Source: a virus
Strand: one strand, 5' to 3'
DNA length: 25,911 nt
IMG/VR virus record: IMGVR_UViG_3300031539_000276
Location: 1 to 25,911 of that record
Shown: positions 7,613-16,682 of the stretch, in pieces
Layout: every line of letters starts with the position of its first letter
Numbering within the stretch: the stretch's first letter is position 1
Program-made: the position numbers and the translations under genes
The notes under the pieces: model-generated
Told to the model about the DNA's origin: nothing
The model's database searches: none
Seen by the model: the letters and a program-made list of their open reading frames with translations, nothing else

Positions 7613-10278
7613 GCGAAGATGCCCTCCATGTCAGCAACCGTCTGCACCCCGCGCGCCGCGCGGATGGCGCGAAGCCGGAGGTCCCCTGCCTTGGTGGTGC
7701 CAGCGCAGCCGACATAGAGCCGCTGGGCGGCCCAAGCGGACGCGAACGGGACCGCGGTAGCGTCCGCGGCCGTCGTCTCGGTGCCGGTCCCGATGGTCTG
7801 GCCCAGGAGCACGGAGCCATTGGGGTTGATGACGCAGCGCAGCCGCTCCCGGTTCCCATAGCTCGGTGCCGCGGCCAGGGTGGCCACGGCGCTGGCCGAG
7901 CCGTTGGAGTGGGTCAGGCGGTAGAACGCACCCGTAGACTCCAGCGTGACCCGTGCGCCCGTGGTAGCGTCCGCGGCCCCGATGTGCAGTACACCACCAG
8001 CCCCGAGCAGCGCGCCGAGTTCGTCCATGTCCACGAGCAGCGTGAACGCGCCCACGCCCGTCCCGTAGGGCCACGGGAAGTAGCAGGTGGGGTCGGTTTC
8101 GGTGAAGCCAGCGCCCACCGTGACAGTGGCGAGTTCGCTGATTTGCCCGGAGCGGTACTGGTAGAGCACAGACGCATCAGTCGGAGCGAGCGCCTGCATC
8201 GCGGCGAGCGACTTCTCGGCACCGGAGGAGGAGACGCACTTGGTGTGGGCAGAGTTGGCCGTCGCGTTCGTGCCCGCGTAGGCGATCTGCTCCGCTGCCC
8301 ACGCCGCAGGGAGCGCGAGCGTGGAAGCAAACGCGCCGTCGAGAGTGGTGTCCTCGGCAAGAGCGTTGACCTTGAGGCCCACGGCGTCGATGGCACCGCT
8401 GGCCGCTTGGTGGAACCGAACCGAGTACCGATCCCCCAGGTCCAGGGTGACGTTCCAGTAACCCGTCACCTCGGACGTGCCATTGTGGTAGGCTATGACC
8501 AGGCGCGCGGCCGCGGCCTCATGGTAGAGACGGATGGCCGCCGTTGCCCCCGCGCCATTACCCAGGTTCCAGAAAGTCCGAGCCGTGCCCTGATTGGCGA
8601 GGTCTGCGACCACACCTTCCACGAGGTACGTCGCCGCCTGCGGGGGCGCCGTGTAGGCGTCCACGAAGCCGTCCTCTGCCCTTACCGCGCTGGCGTCGAG
8701 AATGTCCTGCGGGGGGATTGGGTCGTTGAAGGCGTTGACGCGCCACACGTCGATGGAGCCGGTCTGGTTTGCCGTCGTGGCAGGGGCGATCAGCAAACTG
8801 TTCAGATTCGCCGCGGTCGTCCCGCTAGTGCTCTGGAATCCAATGGCCCAATAGCCAAACCCCTTGGGTATAACGAAAAGTAGCGTGCCGGTAGCACATG
8901 AAACTGTCGGCTTGCCATTAACCCACGCAGTAATCGTCAAGTCGGCCCGCGTTGCGGGCGCTGTGTTGTCGTACAAGACCAGCGACTGGCTGCCCGTTGC
9001 GGGCATTGTACGCTCACAAACAACCCACACGAAGGACTTCACCCCGTCGCCCGTGAAGGTTACGGACCGCGCTATCCTCTCTAGCAATGTGGCATCATCG
9101 TCTGCCACGGTGTACGCAGTCACGCCCCCCATCGGATCAGATATTCCAGGGGTAACAACCGGCGTCTCTAACTTGTTCCATGTTGACAGATTATCGCTGC
9201 TGACGAGGTTCGTGTACGCCCTGCCCAACAGCGTCGTCCGGTACGTGATCCCGTCGTTCGCCGTCCAGCGGTGGCGGTTGCGGAGCACGTTGACGGCGGC
9301 GCTCTTGACCATCGGCGTCCAGTCCACCCACCGGGCGATACCGTTGCGCACCACCGCGGGCACGGAGGCGTAGGCCGTCCGCATCCGGTACGCGCTGCTC
9401 GTTCCATCCACCGAGAGCACGAGCTTGTCGGAGTGGCGGTTCATCCACTCCTCGACGGCCATCCCCGCGCCCGCGTTGAAGCGGTCGAAGATCGGCCCCG
9501 AGGTCGTCGCGTCGGCGCTCCCGTCGGACGCGATCAGCAGGTTGACGAACCCCTCCAGGTGGTCCGCGCCCGCCTGACTTGCGCCGAGGTACAGCGTCCA
9601 CGTGCCGGAACCGAACGTACCCACGGCCACGGAGGCGGCGTCAAGGTCAGCGTCCGCGTCGGTGTCGGCGTACAGGTAGAGTGTGCCCGAGCGCGCGCGG
9701 AGGCCGACGAAGAACGGCACCCCCGCCGTCAGGCTCTTGGAGAGCGTGGCGGTCGCGGCCACTCCTCCGGCGACGATGTACGCCTTCAGGCTGTTGTCCG
9801 CGGCCTTGTAAAGCTGGATGCGGTCGTTGGCCGTCAGGTACCACTCGGCGACGACGTGGTCCTCGCCGTCCGTGTGGACCCAGCCGGGGACCACGATGCC
9901 GACGGCGGCGAACTCGTTGGCGCCCCAATTTGCAGGCAGGACGACGCTCGGCGCCTGGCCCGCCCGCACCCCCAGCGCGTACTCGCCAGACAGGCCGGAC
10001 AGCGCCCATCCGAGCGGCCACAGCGCGCGCTGGAAGAGGACCGTGGCAAGGTCGCGGTCGCCGTCGGAATCGGAGTCCACCCACTCGACAGGCGGCACGT
10101 TGGCGCCGACGTACCGCACGGCGCCGTCGCGACCGATGGCGGGCACGGTCCCGGCCCGCGTGTACTGCTCGACGGAGCCGCGGTCCTGCTCGAGGGAGGT
10201 CCGCCACGACAGCGTGCCGAACCGCTGCAGGCACTGCCCGCCGCCGAAGAACAGAACGTCAGAGAGGGGGATGCTCAT
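7609..10278 (-). CDS. Large tail protein with LamG-like/beta-sandwich domains (putative receptor-binding)
   Basis: An 889-aa protein starting in an ATGA overlap with the upstream 286-aa tail gene and ending in an ATGA overlap with the fibre gene. It contains three segments of concanavalin/LamG-like character: ~120-255 (with [12 protein letters not shown] and [17 protein letters not shown]), ~530-690 ([20 protein letters not shown]), and ~735-889 ([23 protein letters not shown]). These are recurrent LamG-style strand patterns. Between the first two lies a distinct jelly-roll-like module (~360-500, with [15 protein letters not shown] and [13 protein letters not shown]) of lower GC. Such domains in tail proteins normally bind host surface glycans; that function is inferred. 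It sits between the distal tail protein and the fibre, consistent with a tail-tip adhesin. Confidence 0.7.
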   Translation of the reverse strand: MSIPLSDVLFFGGGQCLQRFGTLSWRTSLEQDRGSVEQYTRAGTVPAIGRDGAVRYVGANVPPVEWVDSDSDGDRDLATVLFQRALWPLGWALSGLSGEYALGVRAGQAPSVVLPANWGANEFAAVGIVVPGWVHTDGEDHVVAEWYLTANDRIQLYKAADNSLKAYIVAGGVAATATLSKSLTAGVPFFVGLRARSGTLYLYADTDADADLDAASVAVGTFGSGTWTLYLGASQAGADHLEGFVNLLIASDGSADATTSGPIFDRFNAGAGMAVEEWMNRHSDKLVLSVDGTSSAYRMRTAYASVPAVVRNGIARWVDWTPMVKSAAVNVLRNRHRWTANDGITYRTTLLGRAYTNLVSSDNLSTWNKLETPVVTPGISDPMGGVTAYTVADDDATLLERIARSVTFTGDGVKSFVWVVCERTMPATGSQSLVLYDNTAPATRADLTITAWVNGKPTVSCATGTLLFVIPKGFGYWAIGFQSTSGTTAANLNSLLIAPATTANQTGSIDVWRVNAFNDPIPPQDILDASAVRAEDGFVDAYTAPPQAATYLVEGVVADLANQGTARTFWNLGNGAGATAAIRLYHEAAAARLVIAYHNGTSEVTGYWNVTLDLGDRYSVRFHQAASGAIDAVGLKVNALAEDTTLDGAFASTLALPAAWAAEQIAYAGTNATANSAHTKCVSSSGAEKSLAAMQALAPTDASVLYQYRSGQISELATVTVGAGFTETDPTCYFPWPYGTGVGAFTLLVDMDELGALLGAGGVLHIGAADATTGARVTLESTGAFYRLTHSNGSASAVATLAAAPSYGNRERLRCVINPNGSVLLGQTIGTGTETTAADATAVPFASAWAAQRLYVGCAGTTKAGDLRLRAIRAARGVQTVADMEGIFA

Positions 10279-11135
10279 GATGCGCTGACTCCTGCTATGA
10301 TGCGTGGCTCTAACTCTTCGTAGGGGACCTCACCCACCCAGCCGCTCCACTGCCCGTCCGCAATCTCGAACCCGGCGTCCCCCGGAGGGGCCACCACGTA
10401 GCGAGCCTTCTCGGCCTCGTTCACGTCCATGACCAGCCACATGGGCTTGCGGGCGAAGAACAGCTCCTCGATGTGGTAGCGGGCCTGGGGATACTCGGAG
10501 CGCTCCAGCCGGAGGCCGGGTTGACCCACGCGCAGCTTGCCGATGGTGCCGGCCGCGGCCCACCCCTCCGGGCTCCGCTCAACCTCGTAGACGAGGCGGA
10601 TCTTCCCGTGGCTGTAGGGCTTGCGGAGCGCGTGCTCCGGGCTCCAGCCGAGGCCCAGGTGCAGCCCCACGATCTCAGGCTTCAGCCCGGCGCCCATGGC
10701 GGGGACGAAGATCCGCGCGGCCTTGGCGTTCTGCTCCCCGAGGTCCCACAGGATCGCGCCTTCCTCCGTGCGGATGGGGAGGCCGTCGGAAAGCCGGGAG
10801 TTCGGGTAGACACCGGTCGGGATGGTCGCCGAGGCCACCGTGGTGTACGTCGAGAACCCATCGTCCGACGCCCGCACCTGGATGGGGTAGCCGCTGAGGT
10901 TGTGGTCGCGGTCGATGGCCAGGTGCGTGAAGGCGCGGACCCGGTTGAACGCGCACGTCACGTAGGCGTCCGCGTTCGTGGTGGACGGAGCCCAGCGATT
11001 CAGGGACCGCTGGCGCCGGCCCGTCCCGACGAACCGCACGTCGAGGCCGGTCTCGGTGCTCGACGCCGTGAGGACGTGGTCCGGGAAGGTCCGCCAGGAC
11101 AGGAGATTTTCCGCGAGGAAGAGAGGGCGCGCCAT
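10275..11135 (-). CDS. Tail-tip protein of unknown family (distal tail-like position)
   Basis: A 286-aa protein, ATG at 11135-11133 with a GAGGTAG ribosome binding site, starting 3 nt after the gpZ-like gene. It is beta-rich with two apparent parts. Residues ~20-170 have a galactose-binding/discoidin flavour (TASSTETGLDVRF, AFNRVRAFTHLAIDRDHNL, VRASDDGFSTYTTVAS). Residues ~180-286 include SHGKIRLVYEVERS, RYHIEELFFARKPMWLVMD and GEVPYEELEPRII. The position directly between the tape measure/gpZ-like genes and the giant tip proteins is where many siphophages place the distal tail protein. I do not recognise a specific family, so this is a positional assignment. Confidence 0.6.
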   Translation of the reverse strand: MARPLFLAENLLSWRTFPDHVLTASSTETGLDVRFVGTGRRQRSLNRWAPSTTNADAYVTCAFNRVRAFTHLAIDRDHNLSGYPIQVRASDDGFSTYTTVASATIPTGVYPNSRLSDGLPIRTEEGAILWDLGEQNAKAARIFVPAMGAGLKPEIVGLHLGLGWSPEHALRKPYSHGKIRLVYEVERSPEGWAAAGTIGKLRVGQPGLRLERSEYPQARYHIEELFFARKPMWLVMDVNEAEKARYVVAPPGDAGFEIADGQWSGWVGEVPYEELEPRIIAGVSAS

Positions 11136-11138
11136 CGT

Positions 11139-11900
11139 CTACCTCGCCGTCTGCATCGCGGCCGTGAAGGCGCGGTTAAAGTTGGCGTCCCAGTTGTCGA
11201 GGACGTGGCGCCGGATGTTGTCCACGAAGTGGAGCTCGGGCTCAATGGAGACCCGGGGCACGAGCTGGTAGAGGGGAACCAGGTTCGCGTCGCGGAGGTT
11301 GCGCCGGACCCCATCCTCTCCGGCCGCCTTGTATTTGGCGGCATTCCGTGGGTTGATCCGCATGAAGATGGTCCCTTTCCCACTGGATCGGCGGATCAGG
11401 AAGACGTGCTTCTTCCCCTGCATGGTTTCGTTTCCGACCAGCACTCCACCCCCCGGCAGGAGGCGGTCGGAGGATCCCGCCTTCCCTCCTCCCAGGAGGC
11501 TCTTCGGCCGCCATGCCTTCTTGATGATCCCCGCGCCCGTGCGAGGGACGTGCCGAGTGGGAACGGCAATCGACGTGCCGCGGAAGGGGCCCTTGATCGT
11601 CATGTCCTCGAACTTGGCGATGACGTCGGCCCGCTTCTGGCCGCCGGGCGGCTCCACGCGCACGCGGGCCTCCAGGGCATCCTTCTTGGCGAACTGCGCG
11701 ATCTTCACGGCCCGGTCCACGAATGACGCCCGGCGCACCGTGAAGATCTCCCGCTGGTGCGCACGCTGGACCTTCTGGCCACCGAGCGCCGAGTCGTTAA
11801 TCGCCTTCGACGTGGCGAACGGCAGTTGATCTGCCCACACCGCGCGCACGAAGGCGCTGGCCTGCCGGGTGTCGAGCTCCATGGTCACGTCGGCAGGCAT
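11139..11900 (-). CDS. Minor tail protein, gpZ-like
   Basis: A 253-aa protein. I chose the ATG at 11900-11898 (MPADVTMEL) because it follows the tape measure stop by 1 nt and has a GGGGGTGA motif just upstream; longer readings run into the tape measure gene. The N-terminal part (WADQLPFATSKAINDSA, then HQREIFTVRRASFVDRA) matches the pattern of lambda gpZ-type minor tail proteins, where an 'A-I-N' helix and a basic VRR helix precede a beta-rich, basic C-terminal half. Here the latter includes KKHVFLIRRSSGKGTIFM and VPLYQLVPRVSIEPEL. gpZ acts in finishing the tail before it joins the head. In lambda the gene lies before the tail tube gene, so its place after the tape measure is unusual. Confidence 0.55.
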   Translation of the reverse strand: MPADVTMELDTRQASAFVRAVWADQLPFATSKAINDSALGGQKVQRAHQREIFTVRRASFVDRAVKIAQFAKKDALEARVRVEPPGGQKRADVIAKFEDMTIKGPFRGTSIAVPTRHVPRTGAGIIKKAWRPKSLLGGGKAGSSDRLLPGGGVLVGNETMQGKKHVFLIRRSSGKGTIFMRINPRNAAKYKAAGEDGVRRNLRDANLVPLYQLVPRVSIEPELHFVDNIRRHVLDNWDANFNRAFTAAMQTAR

Positions 11901-11901
11901 G

Positions 11902-13755
11902 TCACCCCCTGAGCGAGGAGCCGGGAGGGAACCGCACCACCTCGTCACGGTCCTGGCGGTCGTACATCTCCCGCTCGATTTCCGCGATGGGACGCCCGCC
12001 GCTTTCGATGATGTTGGTGATGCGGATGGGCCGCTTGTTGGCCTCATTCATCTTCGACAGCGCCGTGGAGGAGTAGTCGTCCACCACCACCTTGGGCCGG
12101 TCCTTCTTCGAGAACAGCGCGGAGCCGATGGCGAACACGCCCCCAATCACAGCACGGGTCAGCGGGTCCTTCGTGGCGCTTTGCAGGATGTTCCCGATCA
12201 TGCTCATCACGGAGGACGACACCGAGCCGGTCCCCCGGATCACGTCGGCGGCCATGTCGCCCATCGTGGCGGCCACGACGCCGGCGGTCTGCTTGAAGCG
12301 GTCCTCGGCCTTGTCCAGCGGGCCGGCGACCGTGGGGTGCAGCGTGTCGCCGAACGGAAGGCCGCGCTCCGCACCGGGCAGGGAAAACGCGGGGGCCAGG
12401 GAGTACCGCTTCCGCTTGTACTGCGCGTTCGGGTCCTCGATGGTCTGGGGGCGCAGCAAGTGGGACGGAGCGGGGCCCATCGGGGACGTGGCCAGGAAAA
12501 GGCCCTCGGCGCCCCCGAACTGATCCGCCAGGGACTTGAGCCGGGCGAGCTCGTTGGCCAGGGTTCGGACCTTCTCGGCGGCCTTCGCTGCCTCTTCGCC
12601 GGGCGCGGCCAGCTTGCCGGCCAGGTCGGCCTTCTGCAGTTCTTCCTCAGCGCCGCGGATCGCGGTGAGGAGGCCCTGCATCTCCCTCACCGAGCCACCG
12701 AGCGCCGGGGGGCCTGCCAGGCCACCACCCGCGCTAGGCAGCTGCGGTCCCTCGGGCAGGCTGGGGGCGACGGCGCGCATGCGCCGCTCGATGATGGCGA
12801 GTTCGGCGCTGAGTTGGGCGAGATCTTCCTCCGCCTTTGCTATCCACGACACGCGATGCTCTGACTTGAGACTCTCGGTAATCGCGGCGATCTCGTCGGC
12901 CACGCCCTTGTAGCGGTCCCGCAGCACGTCGAGGTTGGACACGTTGCCGAGCGACGCCTCGATGGCGGCCAGCCCTACATCCTCGCCGGCGAGCTCCTGG
13001 AACTGCAGGGCGAGCGCGTCGAGAAACGCGGCGACCCGTGGCGAAGTGGCCACAAACTCCATGAGCCGGTTCTTGACGTTTTGGACCTGGGCGCCAAACC
13101 GCTCGGCGGCTTCTGCCCCGCGATTGGTCGAGTCCCCGAGCTTGAGGATCAGTTCGTCGGCCTTCCGCATCGCCTCTGTGCGGAACGCCTCGGCCTTCTG
13201 GGCGTCGTTGAGGTTGTCCGCGACGGTCCCGAGCGTGGCCGCGTACCGCTTATTGACGGCCTCCACGTCGATGATGATGCCAAGGTCGTCGAGGCGGAGC
13301 TTGGACTGGCGGGACAGGGCGACGGTGTACTTCTCGAAGGCGGTGGCCGCGTCGATCTTCAGCGCACGACCCAGCGCACGGGACTGGCGGACCAGGTTCG
13401 CAACCTCGTCCGCGCTCTTGGCTGCTCCGAGCGAGAGCGCCATGTTGGCGCCCGTCATGAGGTCGAGGTCGGAGATCGTGCCCCGCGATGCCGCCCGCAG
13501 CTTCTGTAGGGCGTCCACCTCGTTGGCGGTGATCCGGGCGAAGGCGGTCTTGACGCCGATCACTTCGGCGCCGGCCTTGCCCATGCGCTGCAGGCCAATG
13601 ATGGCCCCGACGGTCGCTGCGCCGATGGCCGCCAGGTCGCGGCCCACGTCCTTCACCAGTCGGACGCTGGAGCGCAGGTTCTTCTCAAAGCCCTTGACGA
13701 CGTTCGACGCCAGGTCCTTGGCGCGGATGATGATCTCGACGATGCCCTTATTCAT
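11902..13755 (-). CDS. Tail tape measure protein
   Basis: A 617-aa protein. The ATG at 13755-13753 overlaps the preceding ORF by 8 nt and has an excellent AGGAGG ribosome binding site 7 nt upstream. The N-terminus (IVEIIIRAKDLASNVVKGFE) is the standard opening of tape measure proteins. It is followed by a Gly/Ala-rich hydrophobic segment (~41-60), long charged alpha-helical stretches with coiled-coil character, a Pro/Gly-rich break near 305-335 (SLPEGPQLPSAGGGLAGPPA) and a late hydrophobic region (~530-550, AVIGGVFAIGSALF). The family sets tail length and is ejected with the DNA. At roughly 0.15 nm per residue the tail would be near 90 nm; that is an estimate. It follows the assembly chaperones, as in most siphophages. 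Confidence 0.9.
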   Translation of the reverse strand: MNKGIVEIIIRAKDLASNVVKGFEKNLRSSVRLVKDVGRDLAAIGAATVGAIIGLQRMGKAGAEVIGVKTAFARITANEVDALQKLRAASRGTISDLDLMTGANMALSLGAAKSADEVANLVRQSRALGRALKIDAATAFEKYTVALSRQSKLRLDDLGIIIDVEAVNKRYAATLGTVADNLNDAQKAEAFRTEAMRKADELILKLGDSTNRGAEAAERFGAQVQNVKNRLMEFVATSPRVAAFLDALALQFQELAGEDVGLAAIEASLGNVSNLDVLRDRYKGVADEIAAITESLKSEHRVSWIAKAEEDLAQLSAELAIIERRMRAVAPSLPEGPQLPSAGGGLAGPPALGGSVREMQGLLTAIRGAEEELQKADLAGKLAAPGEEAAKAAEKVRTLANELARLKSLADQFGGAEGLFLATSPMGPAPSHLLRPQTIEDPNAQYKRKRYSLAPAFSLPGAERGLPFGDTLHPTVAGPLDKAEDRFKQTAGVVAATMGDMAADVIRGTGSVSSSVMSMIGNILQSATKDPLTRAVIGGVFAIGSALFSKKDRPKVVVDDYSSTALSKMNEANKRPIRITNIIESGGRPIAEIEREMYDRQDRDEVVRFPPGSSLRG

Positions 13756-14026
13756 CGGGCACCTCCTCGCGCTTGCGTGAGGCGAGGTTCTCTATCATCC
13801 CGCCGATCCCGCCGTCCTTGAGCGGGTAGGCGCGCCGGAACAGCTCCTCACCCGAGAAGCTGTCCCCACCGAAGGCCGCGCCGATTCCGCCGCCCGTGCC
13901 GAGCAGGGCGCGGAGCTGGGCCCTGGCCTCGAACATGGGGGCCCGAGCGTGGAGGGCGCGGAAGAGCGGCCACGGCACGTCGCCGCCCACCATCCCCGGG
14001 AAGTACGCAGCGACCTCGGCGATCAT
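13748..14026 (-). CDS. Second tail assembly chaperone ORF (gpT-like, probably made by -1 frameshift)
   Basis: A 92-codon ORF between the tail chaperone and the tape measure. Its only in-frame ATG near the start (14026) overlaps the upstream stop in an ATGA junction but has no Shine-Dalgarno sequence. The reading frame is -1 relative to the upstream ORF and stays open back to a TGA at 14122-14120, so about 31 more codons (EFLDPPGLVPESPGDDDPG...) could be included. This layout matches the lambda G/GT arrangement, where a minority of ribosomes shift frame to make the fusion that recruits the tape measure. The protein ends ENLASRKREEVPDE. Independent initiation by coupling remains possible. Confidence 0.65.
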   Translation of the reverse strand: MIAEVAAYFPGMVGGDVPWPLFRALHARAPMFEARAQLRALLGTGGGIGAAFGGDSFSGEELFRRAYPLKDGGIGGMIENLASRKREEVPDE

Positions 14027-14583
14027 GTCGTCGAGGCCGGCGTGGACCCTGACCCCTCCGTCCCCCGGGTCATCATCACCTGGGCTCTCGGGGACGAGGC
14101 CAGGTGGGTCCAGAAACTCTCAGCGAGCCCGTAGAGCAGGCGGTTGACCTCGTCCGTGAACGCGATGCCGGCCCGGAACACCGCGGGCGGATCCAGGGCC
14201 TGGAGGCCGAACGCCCCAGGGAACTCGTCGAGGAACGCCCCCTGCGCCCGCCAGCCCTGGCGCTCCTGGGCGCTGTTCAGCAGCTCCACGAACGCGAGCG
14301 CCTGGGCCACCGTCACGTCCCCACCAGCCACCTCCCCAACCCCCTCCACGTCGAACCGGAAGCCGAACGCGGACAGCGGCACGTCGAGCAACCCGGCCCT
14401 GGCAGGGAACTCGCGCACGAAGGCGTTGTGGGCCGCAGCGTCCCCGTCCTGCACACGCGACAGAAGGCGCAGGTAGTGGACGGCCTCCTGCGTCGAGAAC
14501 GAGCGCACGTTGACCGTGCGCCCGTCATCGAGCGTCAGGGTGACGCCATCAAAGGCCTGGAAGATCGCCTCGCTCCGGTCCAC
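14023..14583 (-). CDS. Tail assembly chaperone (gpG-like)
   Basis: A 186-aa protein starting with GTG at 14583-14581, 10 nt after the tail tube gene, with a run of eight G acting as a poor but usable ribosome binding site. The protein opens with a beta-rich substrate-like head (FDGVTLTLDDGRTVNVRSFS) and continues with helices (EAVHYLRLLSRVQDGDA; VAQALAFVELLNSAQERQGW). Position between the tail tube and tape measure genes, together with an overlapping -1 ORF, is diagnostic of tail assembly chaperones. These bind the tape measure and promote tube polymerisation and are not part of the virion. Sequence identity alone would not have named it. Confidence 0.7.
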   Translation of the reverse strand: MDRSEAIFQAFDGVTLTLDDGRTVNVRSFSTQEAVHYLRLLSRVQDGDAAAHNAFVREFPARAGLLDVPLSAFGFRFDVEGVGEVAGGDVTVAQALAFVELLNSAQERQGWRAQGAFLDEFPGAFGLQALDPPAVFRAGIAFTDEVNRLLYGLAESFWTHLASSPRAQVMMTRGTEGSGSTPASTT

Positions 14584-14593
14584 GGCCCCCCCC

Positions 14594-15604
14594 TCAGTCG
14601 AACAGCAGGGCGAGGTCGTTGCACTTGTACAGGTACGTCCCGCTCGCGAAGCCGTTGTCCTCCTGCGGGTCGGGGTAGTTCTCCAGGTAGGCGACGTTCA
14701 CGTCGAGGTTGCACTTGTTGTACTTCACGCTGCCGATGGTCAGGTCGATGGTGTGCGGCAGCGGTGGTACCGCGGCCGAGTAGCCGCGCGCCACTACGTA
14801 GTCGTAGTCGGCCAGCGCGACGGAGCGGGCGTTGATCTCGAACGTCGGCTTGATCTCGCTGATGGCGAACTGCTCGATGGCGTCGGTGGCGTCGGACGCA
14901 TCGTCCAGGCGCTGGATGCTCACGCCCGCGTTGATCGTCGCCGACTGGAACCGGGGCGGATCCCAGGTATCGGTCGCGTTGACGATGGCCAGCGCGAGTC
15001 CCTTGAAGGGCGGCGGCTTGACACCGTCGTATGTGAGGGCCGCTAGGTCCGCCTCGGTCAGCCCGGTCGCCGGGGCGTTGACCATGCCGGAGACCGTGCA
15101 GCGCAGCACGGCGAGGTTGCCCGCGGTGATCGGGATCGACCAGGTGCAGCGGCACCCGTTGATCTTGATGAGCTTCCCGCTCTCCGTGTAGGCCCAGACC
15201 GTGAAGCTGCCGTGGCCCACGTCGGCCATCGTGTACGTCACCGTCTCCGAGCCCGGCACCGTCACGTCGACTACCGGCGCCATGCCGGAGCCCACGAGGA
15301 ACGGGTGGACCTGCGGCAGGACGGCGACGGCGTAGGCCGCGCCCGCGCCCGTGAGCTCCAGGTCCACGTCGAACTCGACCATGAACCCGGCGGGGTCCCC
15401 GGGGGGCGCCTCGCCGATGATCGTGGCGAGCGCCACGTCCTCCCGGAAGTTCGGGAAGGCGGGCACGACCCGCAGGCGCAGGGGCCCGCGCACGCGCACC
15501 GCGTCGGTGGCGATCACGGGCGCCGCGTCCACGCCGTACCCTCCGGTCTCGACCTTCGCCATCATGCCCCGCAGCTTGATCGGGCGGGGATAGGAATTGG
15601 CCAT
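14594..15604 (-). CDS. Major tail tube protein
   Basis: A 336-aa protein, ATG at 15604-15602 with GGAG 7 nt upstream, separated by 4 nt from the upstream gene. It is almost entirely beta-strand in character (LRLRVVPAFPNFRED, GFMVEFDVDLELTG, GSFTVWAYTESGKLIKINGC, ITAGNLAVLRCTVSGM). These alternating patterns, including a 'G-x-L-x-K-I-x-G-C/A' turn and a late PTFEINARSVALADYD segment, are typical of phage tail tube proteins related to the lambda gpV fold. It lies between the tail terminator and the assembly chaperones, the canonical place. It polymerises into the tail tube through which DNA passes. At 336 aa it is somewhat long for a tube protein and may carry an added domain. Confidence 0.8.
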   Translation of the reverse strand: MANSYPRPIKLRGMMAKVETGGYGVDAAPVIATDAVRVRGPLRLRVVPAFPNFREDVALATIIGEAPPGDPAGFMVEFDVDLELTGAGAAYAVAVLPQVHPFLVGSGMAPVVDVTVPGSETVTYTMADVGHGSFTVWAYTESGKLIKINGCRCTWSIPITAGNLAVLRCTVSGMVNAPATGLTEADLAALTYDGVKPPPFKGLALAIVNATDTWDPPRFQSATINAGVSIQRLDDASDATDAIEQFAISEIKPTFEINARSVALADYDYVVARGYSAAVPPLPHTIDLTIGSVKYNKCNLDVNVAYLENYPDPQEDNGFASGTYLYKCNDLALLFD

Positions 15605-15608
15605 GGTG

Positions 15609-15890
15609 TCACTCCTGCCCGAGGGCGTTGATGCGCCGCTCGTACTCGGCGGCTGCGGTGATACGGGTGTCGAAGGACTGGAGCCGGTCGAGCAGGCCCG
15701 TGTCCGTCACGTCGGCCAGCTTCGCCGCGAGCGCCCCGGACTCCACCGGGAACGTCTCGGGATCGAAGGGCAGGCCGAGACGCTGCCACAGGGCGGCTGG
15801 CGCGACGCCGAAACCGGCGTCGATCAGCGGACGGGTAGGAGGCATCTTCGGCTTGCCACTCGGCTCGGGTACGGACTTGAACTTGCTCAC
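15609..15890 (-). CDS. Small protein of unknown function in the tail module
   Basis: A 93-aa protein starting with GTG at 15890-15888 in a GTGA overlap with the upstream gene; the overlap decides the start. The N-terminus is basic and Pro-rich (SKFKSVPEPSGKPKMPPTRP) and the rest is helical (GVAPAALWQRLG, AALAEK-like ALAAKLADVTDTGLLDRL, AAEYERRINALGQ). It sits between the tail terminator and the tail tube. I do not recognise the family. A tail assembly or completion role is plausible only from position. Confidence 0.65.
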   Translation of the reverse strand: MSKFKSVPEPSGKPKMPPTRPLIDAGFGVAPAALWQRLGLPFDPETFPVESGALAAKLADVTDTGLLDRLQSFDTRITAAAEYERRINALGQE

Positions 15891-16360
15891 GGCTGCGCCT
15901 CCGGGTCGTTTCTGAGCGTGATGTGCGTGATGTCGTAGACCGTGCGAGCCCGGGCGTGACGCTGCCCCTCCTCTACGGCCTCCCATAGCGTTGGTCCCTC
16001 GTCGATCTTCTCGGCGAGCCCGCCGAGATCCTCGTCCGACAGCAGCGCAAGCGCCGCCCAGCTGATGAGCGGGTCCACCGCGTCGTCGGGCGGCGTGCCC
16101 GCGGGGACGATGGCTCGGAACTCGCAGACGAGGCGGAGCACACGGTCGGCCGTGTCCGACGCCTCGTACTGTGGCGTGGGGCTCTCCAGGAAGAAGAGCA
16201 CGATGGCCGGGAGTTGGTCGGTTGTGATCGGCCGGTTCGGGAAGCGGTGCGCCGTCAGCCCGGTGGGCTTGGTGCGCGCCGTGCCGTTCACGGTCACCGA
16301 CGCCAGCGCGAGGCGGGCCACCGCGGCGTCAGCGATTCGGAGGCGCATGGAGTCGGCCAC
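15887..16360 (-). CDS. Tail terminator-like protein (gpU-like)
   Basis: A 157-aa protein. I chose the GTG at 16360-16358 because GGAGG lies 6 nt upstream and the start is 1 nt after the upstream stop; an internal ATG four codons later is a possible alternative. Features match gpU-type tail terminators: an N-terminal helix RLRIADAAVARLA, the 'LPAIVLFFLE' strand, an R-V-L-R-L-V-C-E-F strand, a helix with DPLISWAALALLSD, and a C-terminal RTVYDITHITLR strand. In the family this protein forms a hexameric ring that caps the finished tail tube and provides the head-binding face. It precedes the tail tube gene, as expected. Confidence 0.6.
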   Translation of the reverse strand: MADSMRLRIADAAVARLALASVTVNGTARTKPTGLTAHRFPNRPITTDQLPAIVLFFLESPTPQYEASDTADRVLRLVCEFRAIVPAGTPPDDAVDPLISWAALALLSDEDLGGLAEKIDEGPTLWEAVEEGQRHARARTVYDITHITLRNDPEAQP

Positions 16361-16361
16361 G

Positions 16362-16682
16362 TCACACCTCCGCCAGCATGAGCCGGATGATTCCGCCGTC
16401 TGCATCGGCGGCGAGTTGCCGGCGGATCTGGTAGGCGTCGCCGTCCACGGTGATGTAGCGGTCGATTCCCGTCCGGGGGCCGATGTGCGTGAACGCGCCC
16501 TTCACGATGACCACGGACGGCCCGCTCTCCTGGACCTGGCCGTAGTCGGCCGACTCGAAGAGCGTCACAGGAAGTTCCTCGAAGTGGCCGTAGCTGGACT
16601 CGCCGGAGGCGGTGTCCACTACGGCCACTCCACCTGTGGCCTGGATCATCGAAACCTGCTGGGCGACGGTCAGGGTGGGCAT
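16362..16682 (-). CDS. Head-tail joining protein (gpFII-like)
   Basis: A 106-aa protein, ATG at 16682-16680, 4 nt after the upstream stop; no clear Shine-Dalgarno, so initiation may rely on coupling. It consists of a short helix (LTVAQQVSMIQATGG) followed by beta strands, with characteristic late strands SGPSVVIVKGAFTHIG, IDRYITVDGDAYQIRRQL and GGIIRLMLAEV. A short beta-barrel protein with an 'I-D..Y.VDG..Y.IR' pattern directly upstream of the tail terminator gene corresponds in size and place to lambda gpFII-type joining proteins. It would be part of the neck that connects head and tail. The assignment rests on pattern and order. Confidence 0.55.
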   Translation of the reverse strand: MPTLTVAQQVSMIQATGGVAVVDTASGESSYGHFEELPVTLFESADYGQVQESGPSVVIVKGAFTHIGPRTGIDRYITVDGDAYQIRRQLAADADGGIIRLMLAEV

